The notes below the pieces were generated by a model. That model was not told the origin of the DNA. It was given only the letters and a program-made list of their open reading frames with translations, and did not search any database. Below are positions 11,747 through 24,451 of a stretch of DNA of 64,000 nt, one piece after another (the first letter of the stretch is position 1; each line of letters starts with the position of its first letter). Origin of the DNA: Emergomyces orientalis (taxonomy: Eukaryota; Ascomycota; Eurotiomycetes; Onygenales; Ajellomycetaceae). Position numbers and translations under genes: made by a program. The DNA lies in the NCBI GenBank assembly GCA_002110485.1, contig MOWL01000050.1, positions 239,419 through 303,418 on the forward strand, read 5' to 3'.

Positions 11747-14700
11747 AACAGAGCGCAAGAGTGATGTCCCATTCACTTTTGATTAAACTGTTTTTTAACG
11801 TCTTCTGTATGTAGGTTGCCTATCGGCTTTCCATATGCGGACCCTTCTTAATATATTGTTCATGTACTGTACATCTTAATTCTTTTCATTTTCGGCCCTG
11901 CACAGCTTAAGAACTGGTTGAAAGATATATAACTTACCATATGCGCATATGATAAATTTAATATCTTCATATCTACGGAGTACTGTGTGACAGCAATTAA
12001 ACCAGGCCGCGGTCATCCGAATTATGCTTATTAATTATCGGGACGTAGTTATAACTACCAAGGTACCTAGCTTACGGTGGACCATAGTCGACCGTGTAAG
12101 GTTCCTTGTAGGAATTGTTCTTGACTGAACGAGCAGGGACTTCTAGTGTGGTTAGCCAGACTGAGAGGAGCAATAATAGTCTTCTCTTAAGAACCCTCGC
12201 CATGGCTTCAACATGGGCGAGAGCTTGTGCATATCCAACTTCGTGGGAACAAAACCGTTCGGTGACCAGTCATCAGGTGGGCTAAGCACGAAGTCGATTG
12301 GCATGAAATTAATACTCCAGAGACTATATGGTCCAGTTTTTTGAATAATTAAAATCAATTTCCTTCAATCTACACAGGCCCTGCAGGGGAGGGATGGCTG
12401 AGAAAATAAAAATTTCCTTCCCAAAGAGCTCTGGCATGTCTTGGTGGCCATCCCATTTTTAAAATTAAATTATTTTGGACACATTCAGGAGGCCTTGGAT
12501 GAGTAGTTTCAATATGTTTGGGGTAGGGGGCTTGGTAGTCGACAGAACTGTTTTTCTTGTTGGGCTGTAGCGAACATGATGTTGCAAAGGAGCCAGGGCG
12601 AGCGTGGCAACTAGGTAGCCAGCTATTATTACCAATGAAACCTTGGCTTCCTCTTGTGTTTTCTAGGGAAGAAGAATCTTCACAGTTCTCGATTTCCAGA
12701 GTTAGAATTCGAAAATAAAGAATGTGCCTCAGTTGACGTCAGGTTGGGCTCAGCAATATATTATCGTTGGGACCGGGCATTAGAACTGGAACTGAACTCT
12801 GTAATTGCCAGAATGGACACTGAAGAATAACAAAACTTTGGGTCTCGTCAGCAATTAATTAAGTCAGTAGTCAATTTGTGGGAGGTTTGACATTTGGCGC
12901 TGGCATTGCTTGGTGAGGGTGAGGGTGAGAATGAGGGTGAGAAAAGCCGCCTGTTCGTGGGGGAGGGGGTGGTTAATCACCGCTTGAGCCTCCACCCTGG
13001 AGAACCACTCTGCATCTCCTTTGCCTGCACCCACCACCACTTCCCCTTGCCCACAATTCAGGCTTCCCAGCGATCCTTTCCCTACTATTTTAGCAAGGTG
13101 ATTGGATGAGGGTCGGCGGTTGGTGCGAGCTTCGCTGTTACTGGATGGTTATTTTGAATTTTTCTGGTGGCGCCGCCGATCCTTGGCCCTTGCTCAGCTG
13201 CTGGCAGTTGCTGTGCTCCTGTGTTGTTACAGGCGGGAGAGGCATTTAATGTCAACTTTTCAAATCATGGAGGTAGTTTACGCATTCTGTTTAGCCTGGT
13301 CAAGACCGATCCGTGGCCTCTCTTCGCTTGAGAAATCTCGCGTTAGGAAGCCCTGAAATTCGTGAACTGATCCATCTCCCGCATCGTCTCACAAACCCCA
13401 AGGACATAATCGCGGGGATAAAAAACGGAAGAGCAACACGAGATGAAGTGCATCAGAGACACACCGCCACACACATGGATGCTGCCGAAACTTTTCCTGA
13501 ACGTGGGGGCTAGTACCAAGACTTTTTATTCCAAACACAGCAGACCTGTTGGCGCGTCGCTGTTGTCTCGCCAATCACATTTTACTGCCCAGACCAGGAG
13601 ATATGTATGCCCTTGACATCCAGCCAGCAACAGCGACCGGAGGTATCATGGCAGTCTGGTTCCCAATTTTTGCGAGTCCTACCCGCCTCCCTGGGGAAAG
13701 TTCCTCTCCTTAGGTAGAAAAGGTCATACCGAAATAAGCACGAAGAATTTGGGTTATGTAACCTAACTCAAAACGGGAAAAGCAAGTAGCTCTGTGATCA
13801 CTACGCCACAAATGAGGAACCCTCAAACTCCTCGCTTCGCTGGCTGCGCCATCGTCACTTGGCCCAAAAAGCTGAAGAAAAGAAGGCAAACACCCCAACG
13901 AAAGCAATCTATTGATCAGGAAAGGCAATAATTCTAATGCCTCATCCTCACATCGGCCAAGGAACGGCTGTAGTTTTAATGCTCCTTCAGAGTCTGTTTG
14001 CTGAGTTCCTTGTGAGGTTGTTACGTGGGCTTGAGATTTAATGACTTTGGTAGCTTTTTCTGAGCACTAATTAATGTCCCTGTGAAGGTCTGGCGACACC
14101 TGGAATTGCTAAAAATAGTGCCAAGCTTCCTTTTTGACTGCCAACAAGAGCAAAAGAAGATGTTGATCGGCAATCCAGATCTCGAACAGGGAGAGGGCAA
14201 GGGTGGGGTTGGGGGCAGTCATTTTGGAAGGGATCTTTCATCCAGTTGGCGATGTTTTCACTCAGGCAAGGTTGTTTGAGTGTTATGCTGGTGCGGAGAA
14301 TGAAGAAATGTGGGTGAGCTTCTCCGGCCTGTAAATAAACCATTTTTGGGGCGGCGGTTCATTCGACTCGCTAAAATACAGGATCGGAATGTTGTAAATA
14401 TTATCTGATCGTTATTTTCAAAGGGGCCTAGCACAATCTATCCAACATCCAATCCAGAGCAGCACCTGGGCTGAGCCCAATGAAAAACGCCTGGGAGTGC
14501 CTAGCGTTCCCTCAGAGGCCGAAGCTTCACTCTTCGGAGACCAAACCCCTGGTCGTTCCCTGTCAACGAGTTAGTTTGCCTAATGTGGAAAGGCACCAGT
14601 TTGCCTTGCATGGTTTGGCAAGTGCGCAAACCATCGCCGAGAAGAACCAGACAGAACTTGTTTACTCACCCCAGAAAGTTCACAGTTGTGAATGGGTGTG

Positions 14701-16133
14701 TTTGAGGATTGTTGACAACAACAGTCGAGAACGTGCTACGTGTATTTTACCCACGAAGCAAACATTCTTAACTGCATTTTCTCCAAAACTAACCACTTTC
14801 GATAACGAGACACTCGGGTGACAAACATTGGAAACTTGGAAGTTACGGGACGGAACGCCATTAGCGCAAACCAGAGTTTCTGGGCCTTTATTGGTGATGC
14901 TGATTCCGTCAATCAATTTCCGCACGACATTGACGATGGTCAAAACCCCAGTGTGGCTGACTCACCATCCATCCAAGAGAGATCCGATGCATGTGTCCAA
15001 CCGGCACTGCTTATTAGTCCTATTGGGGGTAGAATTTTTCAACCTCTTGTAGCCTCTACTGCCCACATTGAACGGCGGCATGGCACTGATGGCTGTGTAT
15101 TTTCTTTGGGGTATGTGCTGTAACTCCAACTTACACGTCCAATCAATCCCAAGCTGTCAAGGTTTTTGCTTCTGCTCAGTCGTCTCTCACACAGAGGGTG
15201 AAATCTGTGCCGCAAGTCGCTGAGGTTCCGACACACATATTGCCCTCTGATGCATAAGTCCACCTTGATCCGCGTCACAGCGCCGATTCTAAGAATAGCT
15301 CGCCTGGAAAATCATGGGTAATTAGCCTTTTTGAACACGAGCGAAACACACAAAAAGCTCCGATTCTCTTTTCGGGTCCCGACTCCCCAACATGCGTGAC
15401 GGCAGATCTGGAAGCCGTAAAGAGGCAGAATGACGACGACCTCCGCCCCTGGCTTTCCTGATCAGAACTCTTTTGCAGGCGGCTTTCTTAGCTCTTAATA
15501 ATTTTAATGCGCCCCGGACATCCATGCTCACAATGCATGTTTCTTGGGCTATAAATTACACTGGGACATAGGTTTGCACGCTAACTCGACGATTTATGCC
15601 GCTATCATTTGACCTGGCGAACCACTTTTGGATGACAGCCCCCAATGCCATCGTCCACCCCATGCAGGGGCTGACCAGGGTTGAACTTTGAGCTCGATTC
15701 GATCAGACTCGATGACTGAAATTTGTTTTTCATAAATATTTTTCAGCGCGGCAGCAGCCATGATCACCGATTTGCGGCTCTGCGAATTCCTTGATCCATG
15801 TGTTGAAACTCTTTGCAGCTTTATGATGGGAAATAATTCTTGATGTCGCTATCGATTCACTATCAAGCCATTTGTTTTATGTTAGCCATGTGTAGTAGGA
15901 ACTAATACTTCCCGCAAGAAGTTTCTTTATATTGAGAGTAATTCCCTCGACAAGAATTCCTCTGCAGACGCCCCCCCTTTTGTTCAGTTAAGTCTGGTAT
16001 GACATCACAATAAATCATCCATCTATTTTTTATTATTTAATTTTCAATTATCTTTCTGCCTCTCAAACTTCAAAGAAATATACGAATGTCAAGAACCTGA
16101 GGTTTTTGGCTTGTGTTCTACGGTGTGGTGGAA
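11747..16133. other. Long intergenic region upstream of C2H2 gene
   Basis: 4.4 kb without a supported gene. Many short open frames occur on both strands but none shows a domain or a coherent splice path. TACGGAGTAC occurs at 11974-11983. The stretch 12890-13030 is G-rich with a GGTGAG tandem (around 12913-12948). The region next to 16134 is AT- and pyrimidine-rich and is probably the promoter and leader of the zinc-finger gene. Long upstream regions are common for fungal regulator genes, so uORFs or an unannotated lncRNA are possible, but nothing here proves one. Confidence 0.4.
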
Positions 16134-17780
16134 ATGGCAGATATTGTATTTGCCCACGACATAAACTACCTTCCTCATATCCGCCTTTCCGAAGACGGAG
16201 CTTTGAGCGACCTGTACTCCTTACCCACAAATTCGACTGATTTAAAATCCCTTATGACAGACGCAGCTGGCTACTCCTACGCTGTTCACCCCCACGATCT
16301 CCCACAGGACGTCATAACGGCAAGAAGAGTATACATGGAGACCCGGTTGCCGTACCTGGAAAAATCTGCCACTGATTGCTCTCCGATTCCCGCTACAAAG
16401 GAAAATCCGCTCGCTAGATCGTACCCGTTAAGCATATTATCAGCCCAAGAGAGTGATGGTGAACCTGGCACTTTCTCTTGTCCGAGTTGGAGATACGAAT
16501 CCCCAAGCGGATCATGTGGTGATCAGACGGAAGTTGATTCCAGCTTCAGTGAACAGTCGTGGAGCCATGTAAATATATGCCGAGAGCCCCAATGCACCAC
16601 CAGTCACAGTCCATTTTCCTCCCCTCTAAGCGACTCTTTCCAATACCGAGACCCATCAAATTGTTTCCTCTCCACAAACGTGGAGGGTTCTTATTGTGGA
16701 AGTGAACACTCGGTCAGTCTTCGAGAGGTCCAACACTACCCTGACCCCGACCCAGAGGCAGAGCCAAAGTTTGAAATTGACGTGGAGTTGGATGGACGAT
16801 CATTCACCTTCCACCAGAGTCTCCTCATGGGGAACTCATTCCCGGCAGTATTCGAATCTGGTCATTTGGATCAAGGCAAACAGGCAGTTGGAGAGCCTTC
16901 GAAAGACATCGATATCCAGATAGAGTCGCCAGTGACCAAAATTCACGACCCAATACCGACGACGGAACCAGGAGAGACCCCCCGCAAGAGGACGAAATAT
17001 TCTGTCTCTACTCCAGGAAACATTCCACCGTCCCAGAAATCAAGCAGCAACCACAGATCGACCCGAAGCCGCGCCGTCCCTAACCGGACCCTAAAATACG
17101 GGCGCAAGGTCAAACCAGCACAGTCTATTCGAGGACCTTACTCCTCTCGGTCCCAACAAAGAACCAGTGATCGTCAATTCATCTGCGTATTTACTCCATA
17201 TGGCTGTAACAGTACCTTCGCTGCCAAAAACGAATGGAAACGCCACGTTGCTTCCCAGCACCTCCAGCTTGGGTTTTACCGCTGCGACGTGGGCAGTTGC
17301 AATATTTCCAGCTCAGAGCCGCCATTCTCCAATATCCCGGTCCAAGCTTCACAGCCCCTGCGTTCGCCTAATGATTTCAACCGCAAGGACCTTTTCACAC
17401 AGCATCAGAGACGTATGCACTCTCCATGGGCGTCATCTAATGGAGACTCCCCAAGCAAGCAAGAGCAAGATCTGTTTGACAAGAGTCTAGAGAAAGTGCG
17501 CAAGCGGTGCTGGATTGAGCGCCGGAAAGCCCCACGGCGGAGCGTATGCAATTTTTGCAGCCGTGAATTTTCCGGCGCCTACTGCTGGGATGATCGCATG
17601 GAGCATGTCGGGAAACATTATGAGAAACGCGACGCGGAAACCTGCGAGGACGCTGCATTGAAGGAGTGGGCTATTCACGAGGGCGTTGTTAAGGCTGCAG
17701 GTAAGGATAAATGGGTACTTGCCTCTCCCAAAGAGGCGGCGGAACGTCGCACTGAGGATTTTCAAACCGCAAACTCATGA
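16134..17780 (+). CDS. C2H2-type zinc-finger protein, putative transcription regulator
   Basis: Single exon of 548 aa. The ATG at 16134 (MADIVFAHD) is chosen because the open frame upstream has only non-ATG codons. The N-terminal 330 residues are low complexity and rich in Ser/Pro/Asp, typical of a regulatory or activation region, with a basic linker before the fingers. Three finger-like units follow: C351-x6-C358 with paired histidines in RHVASQH; a second with YRCDVGSCN and QHQRRMH, split by an insertion; and a C-terminal CNFCSREF ... RMEHVGKHYEKR unit. This layout, with an irregular central finger and a final CNFC...HVGKH finger, is seen in an uncharacterised family of filamentous ascomycete C2H2 proteins. 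DNA binding and nuclear location are inferred. No specific orthologue is recognised. Confidence 0.8.
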   Translation: MADIVFAHDINYLPHIRLSEDGALSDLYSLPTNSTDLKSLMTDAAGYSYAVHPHDLPQDVITARRVYMETRLPYLEKSATDCSPIPATKENPLARSYPLSILSAQESDGEPGTFSCPSWRYESPSGSCGDQTEVDSSFSEQSWSHVNICREPQCTTSHSPFSSPLSDSFQYRDPSNCFLSTNVEGSYCGSEHSVSLREVQHYPDPDPEAEPKFEIDVELDGRSFTFHQSLLMGNSFPAVFESGHLDQGKQAVGEPSKDIDIQIESPVTKIHDPIPTTEPGETPRKRTKYSVSTPGNIPPSQKSSSNHRSTRSRAVPNRTLKYGRKVKPAQSIRGPYSSRSQQRTSDRQFICVFTPYGCNSTFAAKNEWKRHVASQHLQLGFYRCDVGSCNISSSEPPFSNIPVQASQPLRSPNDFNRKDLFTQHQRRMHSPWASSNGDSPSKQEQDLFDKSLEKVRKRCWIERRKAPRRSVCNFCSREFSGAYCWDDRMEHVGKHYEKRDAETCEDAALKEWAIHEGVVKAAGKDKWVLASPKEAAERRTEDFQTANS

Positions 17781-18651
17781 GTGAGCGAGGCGGCATTTCT
17801 AGGTGCTGATATGATTATTATTTTGATCTCTGTTCATTGGTCTGTCGTTTCTTTTGGCCTTCTTGTGTCTATTGGTCTGAGTTGTGGCACGGCGCCGTGG
17901 AAGAGATGGAACTACAGATGAGGTGTTATATACCCTTTTAATACTCTAATGGTACATGTGAACCTGGATACACGGCTGTTATTAACTTAATATATATGGA
18001 GGGCAACACCCCCCATTTATCTTCCATCTGCCCTGATTTTATCTCACTTTATTATACGCTATATCGTTCACTTCATTTCGAATGAGACCGAATTGGTGAC
18101 AATCTGAAAAACTCCAATTCTAGGTTAATACGCATTCATTTTGAAGAGGAAAGAAACCAGAGTGGCTTCCTATCCGAAAATAATACTACAAATATTCTAT
18201 AGTTATATATATAGATATAGATTTAAGCCTCTAGGCTCGATTATGGTAGGAGCATTAGAGTCTGCCTGCTTTTCGCCTTCCAATTTCAATTTGCCGGTAT
18301 GAGAAGCTACTTAGTTGCCAAAGTATGATGATGAGACAAAGCATCCATGGATGCGGGAGATCCTATGTAATATCATAGATACCCTCTCGTTTTCACTCCG
18401 GAAAATTGTTATCAAGGTTAGAAGTAAATAACGATATTTGACGTACAACCACTAAGATGGTCATATCATATAGGGTTACCGCTAAGATCAAGAATATATC
18501 AAATTCTCTCGGTCAAAATACGACTGTATATAAAACTGTACCATGTATTCCAAAAAAGTAACGTAGTATGAAACCGTTATGCAAAATACAAATATAAGAT
18601 TGCTGATGAATTGTGTGGAGTATTCAAAGAACAGGCATGACGCACGGCCGA
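17781..18651. other. Intergenic, convergent 3' flanks
   Basis: AT-rich DNA between the stop of the C2H2 gene and the stop of the CYSTM gene on the opposite strand, with a short TATATA run near 18205. I see no gene here; both 3' UTRs must end within it. Confidence 0.6.
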
Positions 18652-19167
18652 CTAGCAACAAAATGAAAGACAATCAAAACAGCATTCACATGCTTCTTCG
18701 CAAAGGAAACAACAACATAACGTTGCCAGACTGATATCGTAAGATATTAGTGTCGCTGTGATTTATTTTTGGAAAGGGGAGGTGATAAGTAGCAGGGACC
18801 GTAGACGTACCAGGCCATTAGACAACCACGGTCTTTATCCTTGGGGGCTACTTGTGGCGGGGGTTGTTGATATTGCATCTATGAAGTGGTTAGCCACAGC
18901 TTGGCCCGGGTGCGCGGAACGGAGAGAAGGAAGAGATAGAAAGAGGATGGTACCGGGGGAGGGCCTTGAGGGGGATATCCTCCTTGTGGTGCGTAACCCT
19001 GCGGATAACCACTGTAACTAAAAATGAGCGACAAAAGCTTTGTCAGTTTGTCTTGCGGAAAGATGAATAACGGAGCAGGTGAGAGATTGTGGAAGAGTAA
19101 TGTATATAAGCACGTACGCTTGAGGAGGAGGTGGAGGTTGTTGGGCGTAATAACCCTGGGTAGCCAT
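18652..19167 (-). CDS. Small CYSTM-type cysteine-rich C-terminal membrane protein, four exons
   Basis: Not visible as one open frame; found by joining exons 19167..19118, 19017..18954, 18878..18811 and 18730..18652 on the minus strand. All joins keep phase and use GT-AG sites (donors GTACGT, GTACCA, GTACGT; acceptors TTTAG, CATAG, ATCAG). The product is 86 aa. It starts MATQGYYAQQPPPPPQAY, continues with Gly-Tyr-Pro-Gln repeats, then a short charged linker (PKDKDRGC). It ends in a dense cysteine tail (LCCCFLCEEACECCFDCL, then SFCC). This is the layout of the CYSTM family: a disordered PGYQ head and a C-terminal cysteine-rich hydrophobic anchor, probably palmitoylated, linked in other eukaryotes to stress tolerance and the plasma membrane. 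The function in this organism is unknown. Confidence 0.85.
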
Positions 19168-20647
19168 TGTAGCGTATATAGAAAACTAAAACGATTGCAC
19201 GGTTTTGCAGAAAGCTGCAGGAGTTTCAATGCAAAGAGGAGATAAAGACAAAGAAAGGTAACAGAATATGATTATAGTTGATTTTGGGGGAGAATAATCT
19301 AATTCTCGTAGCTGTCGTAGGGTCAGCAGACTTGGAACTGATTTGATAGCTGAGAGCAGATACACAACTACAGCTGCAGTGAAACGTGTGTTAATCAAAG
19401 GATTTTTGGAGTGAGTACCCACCTAGGTACCTTATATCTTATATGTGATTATTGGTCTCGATTTCGGTTGCGGAATAACATGTCAATATCCAGTACTTTC
19501 TTTTACCCTTGATAGTTTGGTTGACTTAGGGCTATCCATTGCCCTTCTTGGACCCTAACTCCTTCAAGTTCCACTAAACCTGGCACCGACAAGCCTAACC
19601 ACAGCCTAGCCACAGACCAGTTCATGTTCTAGCCACACCAACTTCTCCAGCCATGCATGGAATCAAAGACCTAACCAATAGCAAGGCAAGGGTCGTTCCG
19701 CACTAGCTTCGGATAATGTATTTTACCGAGCACTTCATTTTCTGCCCCACATATTGGACCAGTAATATCGACTATATATTCAGCCCTAAGCCCCACTAAT
19801 GAGGCTTGATTGTCGTGGATCCGCCTTAGTAACCAATAGATGGGCATAGATTTATATACTGTTGGTCAGGTGGAGCGAGATTCGGAAAGCGACTGGATAA
19901 GCCGTACCCCGTGGGCAACGAGTTAGGCATGCATGCGCATAATCATGCATTTATGTACAGGGTTAGGTAGAGGATGTATATTTAATGTAGTGTTAAGAAA
20001 GGGCCCGTGGTCTACATTAGCTCTGAAATTTTGGATATGGGGCTTTAGGTAATCGTGTTTTTGCGGCCCTGGAGCACCAAGATATAGAATTAAAAAAAAA
20101 AGGCAGGTACTATTAGTATTATTACTGATGTTAAGGGGCAAGGAGAGGAATATGAACTCGTCTTGCTAGGTTTCAGCGGGTAAATACAAGCCAACACAGA
20201 GAGAGAGATTAAGGTAAGACATAAATTGAAGAGGAAAAAGGGAATGAATATAAACGTGAACAAACGGGATGAATACGGAACATGGAAAGAGAACTTATAG
20301 CAGTAGGACAATAAAATTAAAATTAGCAGATAGAGATCATCCTACTCGTTACAGTCATCACTCAAAATACTTGTATGAATTCGTAGTCCGCCAACATGGT
20401 AAAATGTTGGGCGGGACGAAGGGAAAAAAAAAAAAAAAAACGCGAGCCAAGGATGAAGTGTGGAGGCAATAAAAGCTCCAGCTTGAAAAGAAAAAAAGAA
20501 TGAAGAAAAAATGGAAAGAAAAAAAAGAAGAAACGGAAGAAGAAAGTAAAAAGAGAAAATAGAGAAATAGAAAGTAGAAGAGAAAGATGTACAGAAAACA
20601 CAAGTTGAAGAAATAGAAGAAAGTTCGAATACGTAGATCAAAGAGTT
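19168..20647. other. Intergenic with purine-rich tract
   Basis: Contains the promoter of the CYSTM gene (right of 19167) and the 3' flank of the zinc-finger gene that stops at 20648. From about 20425 to 20610 the plus strand is almost pure A/G, including an A-run near 20425-20441, so the mRNA of the minus-strand gene would carry a pyrimidine-rich 3' UTR. The overlapping open frames in this tract (20342-20641) encode only Phe/Ser/Leu runs and are composition artefacts. Confidence 0.5.
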
Positions 20648-22908
20648 CTACAACATCACAGGAATAAAGGGGTCGAGCTCATTTAACTGCTGAGCATCGA
20701 ATAGAGACGGATCATAGAAGGATGAATCAAGAACATTCATCGACATTTGCTCAACACCATCATACCCGCCAGGAAATCCTTGACCATAGAGATCCCAGTT
20801 CGAAGTCGTTGCGTTGATGTCGTCAAAGTCGATCGGCATAGTCGCGAAAATATCAGTTGCTTCTGGAGTGACACAAGTTTCGCCCGATTGACCTGGGACT
20901 GTTGTTTGGTTTTGGACATCATGCTGGACTGGGAGAGGATTTTTGTTGCCGTTGTTGTTAGGTTCTTCGGAGCCGGCGTCGAAGTTGTCCTCAACCATGT
21001 TGTCACTATCGATGACGTTGTCGATGACATATTCTTCTCGTTGCTCCATCCAATGCTTTAATACATCCATGGGGGGAAGAACCCCACCACCTTTACCACC
21101 GCGTTTTTCGCTGTCTTTTCCGCGCCCTCCACGTCCGCGTTGGCACGGGTTGAAGTGGGTGCGTCGAAGGTGAGCCGCGGCGTTATAGTTGGCGCCGTAG
21201 CGTTTGCCATTACGGCAAGCCTTGCAGTTGGCGAGAAATTGCTTGTCGGGAGAAATATCAATGCATACCCAGACCTTGCGGACAACTGAGTGGACGCGTT
21301 CAATGTGCCTTCTCAGCTCGTGTTCACCGTGAAAGCCGTCTGGCTGTTCACTGCAGTAACTACAATACGTCTTCGTTCTGGTGGGACGGTGAACAGAGGC
21401 TTTTGGAATTGCTGCTACTTCTCGTGACGTGCCATCTTGCGACGAAATTCTAAGCATTGTGTGCTCCGCAACTTTTGGCTGCGAACCATTTTTCCTTTCT
21501 TGTTTTGGCGCGATAGGACGTGTGCCTTGCACAATTTGCTCCTGAGTCCTCCGTACAGCCCTTGACTGATTCGACAGCGACGAGCTATCGCTCGCGCTTG
21601 ACAAAGAATGCTTCATCTCTGAAGATGAAGGAGTTAAAGAAAGGGGTGATGAAGAAGAGGGTGAACAAGCAAGGGAAGTAGAAGGAGAAATGTTAGGAAA
21701 AGCAGGCCTGGATTCAGGCAATGACTGAGAAAAGCGAACATTATTCATGTTACCAGAACGAAAAGTCGAAAAAGGAGACGGGGTAATGCAATAGTTCATG
21801 TCATTATTTAATTTAAATGACTGATGAGAGAGATAAGAGGAAGGGTGATTATCTGGCTTTGCCGGATTGTTAGGAACTGATCCGTTCGAATCGAACCGGA
21901 TCATGCCCATTCCCCCACACAGAGAATCAGTTGTTGTAGTTCGACACATCTCAACAGCTGTGGTCGAGTTGCATCTCGAAAAATTTTGGGATGGTGGGGA
22001 TACCAAACCGTCAGAGGTGGTGGTATACTGCCATTTCTCGTTGTTCAAGGGCGAGGATTCGGGGCCGGACTCAAACATGAATGGCGAGTCAGGAAGAGCA
22101 TCCAAAGCCTGTTGTTGGGCGTAGTCTGATGGTGAGTATTCGTGGAGATTATCTATGCTGAGTTGTTGGTTTTGAAGGGTAGAATACTGTTGCTCGGGAG
22201 CGAAAGGTGTCCGGGGGGCGGTGATCGAAACTGGAGCGGCCTTTGCATGGGGAGATGAGATGGATGGAATCATCCCGGCTTTCTGGAGTGGTGAACCTTC
22301 ATTCCGTGATCTGGTGGAGAGACGACGATTCATATGGACGGGGGTAAGAGATGAGCGTTGGGGAGCTGGTCGATTTAGATCACCTGCGGTTGGAGATTCC
22401 GGAGTCTACATGCAGCGTATGTTAATCCTGTGGATACGAGGGAAGTGGGGCATGAAACCAAAGAGTGGTGACCTACGGTGGCTCGCCGTTTAGCTGGAGG
22501 TGATGCTGAGGGAATTGTGCGTGGCACGTCTTCCCGGGACCGTTTCCCAAAAGCGTCTGAAGTTCTAGTAGGGTGGTCGTTATTCAAGGTGTTTTTGGTG
22601 AGTACATTTTGACGAGGCATGAACGAGATGAGGAGTTGACCCCAACGTTGTTCACGTTCCGACTCCGGGAGGTGTGAATTTTTGGCCAAAAAAAAGTTCC
22701 TGGATGACGTGAGGGCCGATGTGAAAAGGCTGTCATCGAAGGTAGGAACCATGGTCATGTTTAAGTGGGCCGCCAAATTTTGTCTAAAGCTATGTCTTAA
22801 GTCTCGCCCTGGGCTGCTTGAAATGGTATGAGAGAGTGATTTTGGGAAATGGTAACCTGGTTGAATTAATATTAGGTCTTCTTCAGTAGGGATGATGGGC
22901 ATGGACAT
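20648..22908 (-). CDS. Fungal zinc-finger regulator-like protein, two exons
   Basis: Exons 22908..22477 and 22405..20648 joined across a 71-bp GT-AG intron (GTAGGT...TGTAG); phase 0 on both sides gives about 729 aa. The join links PAKRRAT to TPESPTAGDL with no stop. The first part is low complexity, and residues about 150-480 are rich in Ser/Asn/Gln/Pro. The conserved core starts near residue 492: CSYCSEQPDGFHGEHELRRH, a C2H2-like finger with C492 and C495. It is followed by a second cysteine/histidine segment (WVCIDI, NCKACRNGKRYGANYNAAAH, LRRTHF). A basic Gly/Arg patch and an acidic, Asn-rich C-terminus follow. The pattern is shared by poorly studied filamentous-fungal regulators. Nuclear location and DNA binding are inferred. 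The ATG at 22908 (MSMP) and 22902 are both possible starts; no earlier in-frame ATG is supported. Confidence 0.75.
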
Positions 22909-24451
22909 ACAACAAGAATTGTAAGTGATATTTGTTTTGTATAGACAAAACTTTGCAGCGCTGAGGTTTGGGCGAGTTTGTATCAGGGTGTTGGGCGAGG
23001 ATTTGAGTGGGAAAGGGATTGAAGGAAAGAAATAATTATTGAGGGCAGAAGAGAAAAAAGAGATTATAAGAATAAGGAAAAATCTACTCTAACCGAATTG
23101 GGACTGTAACAGCAAATGATGAAGCCTCAGCCAATACGAGACGGCGAGGTTGAACAAGAAGAGGTGTGTGCATAAGTCGTGGATGTGAGGGACAGGGCCA
23201 ATGATCCTGGCTTTTCTTGACACAGTTTCTGGTCCATCCAGCGGGCCGAACCCGGAGTGCAAAGTGGTCCTCGTATCGCGAGTTTGGTGGCCTGGTGAGT
23301 TGCGTGGGATCTGGCACGAAACCCCCAAACTTTTGACTAGTCCGAGCCTGGCGCCTCCCGAGGCTTCCTACTAGGTTTAACTAAACTAGTTAAAGAAATT
23401 TGGGTTATGTTTAAGTAGTTGTTCCTCGTTGTGCTCTGGTTTGGTGGTCTATGCTGACTGCACTTTGGAGGTGGCTTTGTTCTGGATGAATATCACTTGT
23501 ACTATTCAGTAACCAGGCCCGGGATGGTTCAGAATTTTGCATGCCGCTGGTTCAGCCCAGAGCGTATCAAAATCTTTAACCATGCCGTTGTTCAGCTGGG
23601 CCTCCATGAATGCATATTTTTGAAAGTGAGGCGACCAAACAACACCGTCCTTCTGCAAAATCGGGCAACATACGAATTGCAAACAGGCCTTGGCCATTCG
23701 ACTTGGACAGACAGCATAGAACAGTGGGCATTGTTGTCAAAATTGATTGTCGCGACCCAAGCCCTTCATCATTTTTTGTTTCTTGGGTGTTGTTGTACAC
23801 CCCGCTTTCGATCGCACAATTCCTCAATCCCCTGGTTGGGAGCCTCGGGAGCCTGCTTTTAATTCCATCCTCATCTTTAATCCTCGCAGAAATTCCATTT
23901 GTATCCACCTGTAACAATTTATTTGGTCATGGGCCCCGGAGGGTTCCAAAGGGCACTTTAAGACGACAAGGAGGGGACTGCCGTCCAAGCCCACATTCAT
24001 TATTGCCTCAGAACAACACCCTGCCTAATACCCTTCAGCTCAGTGTTTAGCAATGATTTTCGTCCTGGCAACCCATAATTACTTCATGTGTTAAGTCGGG
24101 CCCCAAAAATCATGGCTGATGCATTTTGAACAAATGCGCTTTCAATGAATTCCTGGTTATGTTGCCAACTCTCCCGTGTCTCGCCGTGGTTTTCCAGCGA
24201 TCAAAATCCCCATATGGGTCCTTGTATCAGAGAATCAACCTCGTTGGTGGTGGTGTAATGGGTTCATGCGGGGCTCACTGGATGAGAGCCTGCCACGTAG
24301 GATACGGAGCCTGGTAGGTGCAGGACTGGGGTTGCAAGCCAAGCCAGGGAAGAGTTGCCAGCCAGTTGTGCCCTCTGGCACCATCCACACAGAAACACAA
24401 TGTCCAGAAAAGAAGTGACAATGTGATCATTTGATATTTTTGAGCAAAATC
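22909..24451. other. Intergenic, upstream of zinc-finger gene
   Basis: 1.5 kb likely to be 5' flank of the minus-strand regulator. Overlapping open frames at 23084-23328 and 23497-24050 lie on both strands without domains. No RNA gene was recognised. Confidence 0.4.

Noticed and set aside
12894..15531. Series of 60-113 codon frames upstream of the C2H2 gene
   Set aside because: No domains, no consistent splice chain, and both strands equally open.
20342..20641. Three overlapping minus-strand frames rich in Phe/Ser/Leu
   Set aside because: Produced by the pyrimidine-rich tract in the 3' flank of the zinc-finger gene.
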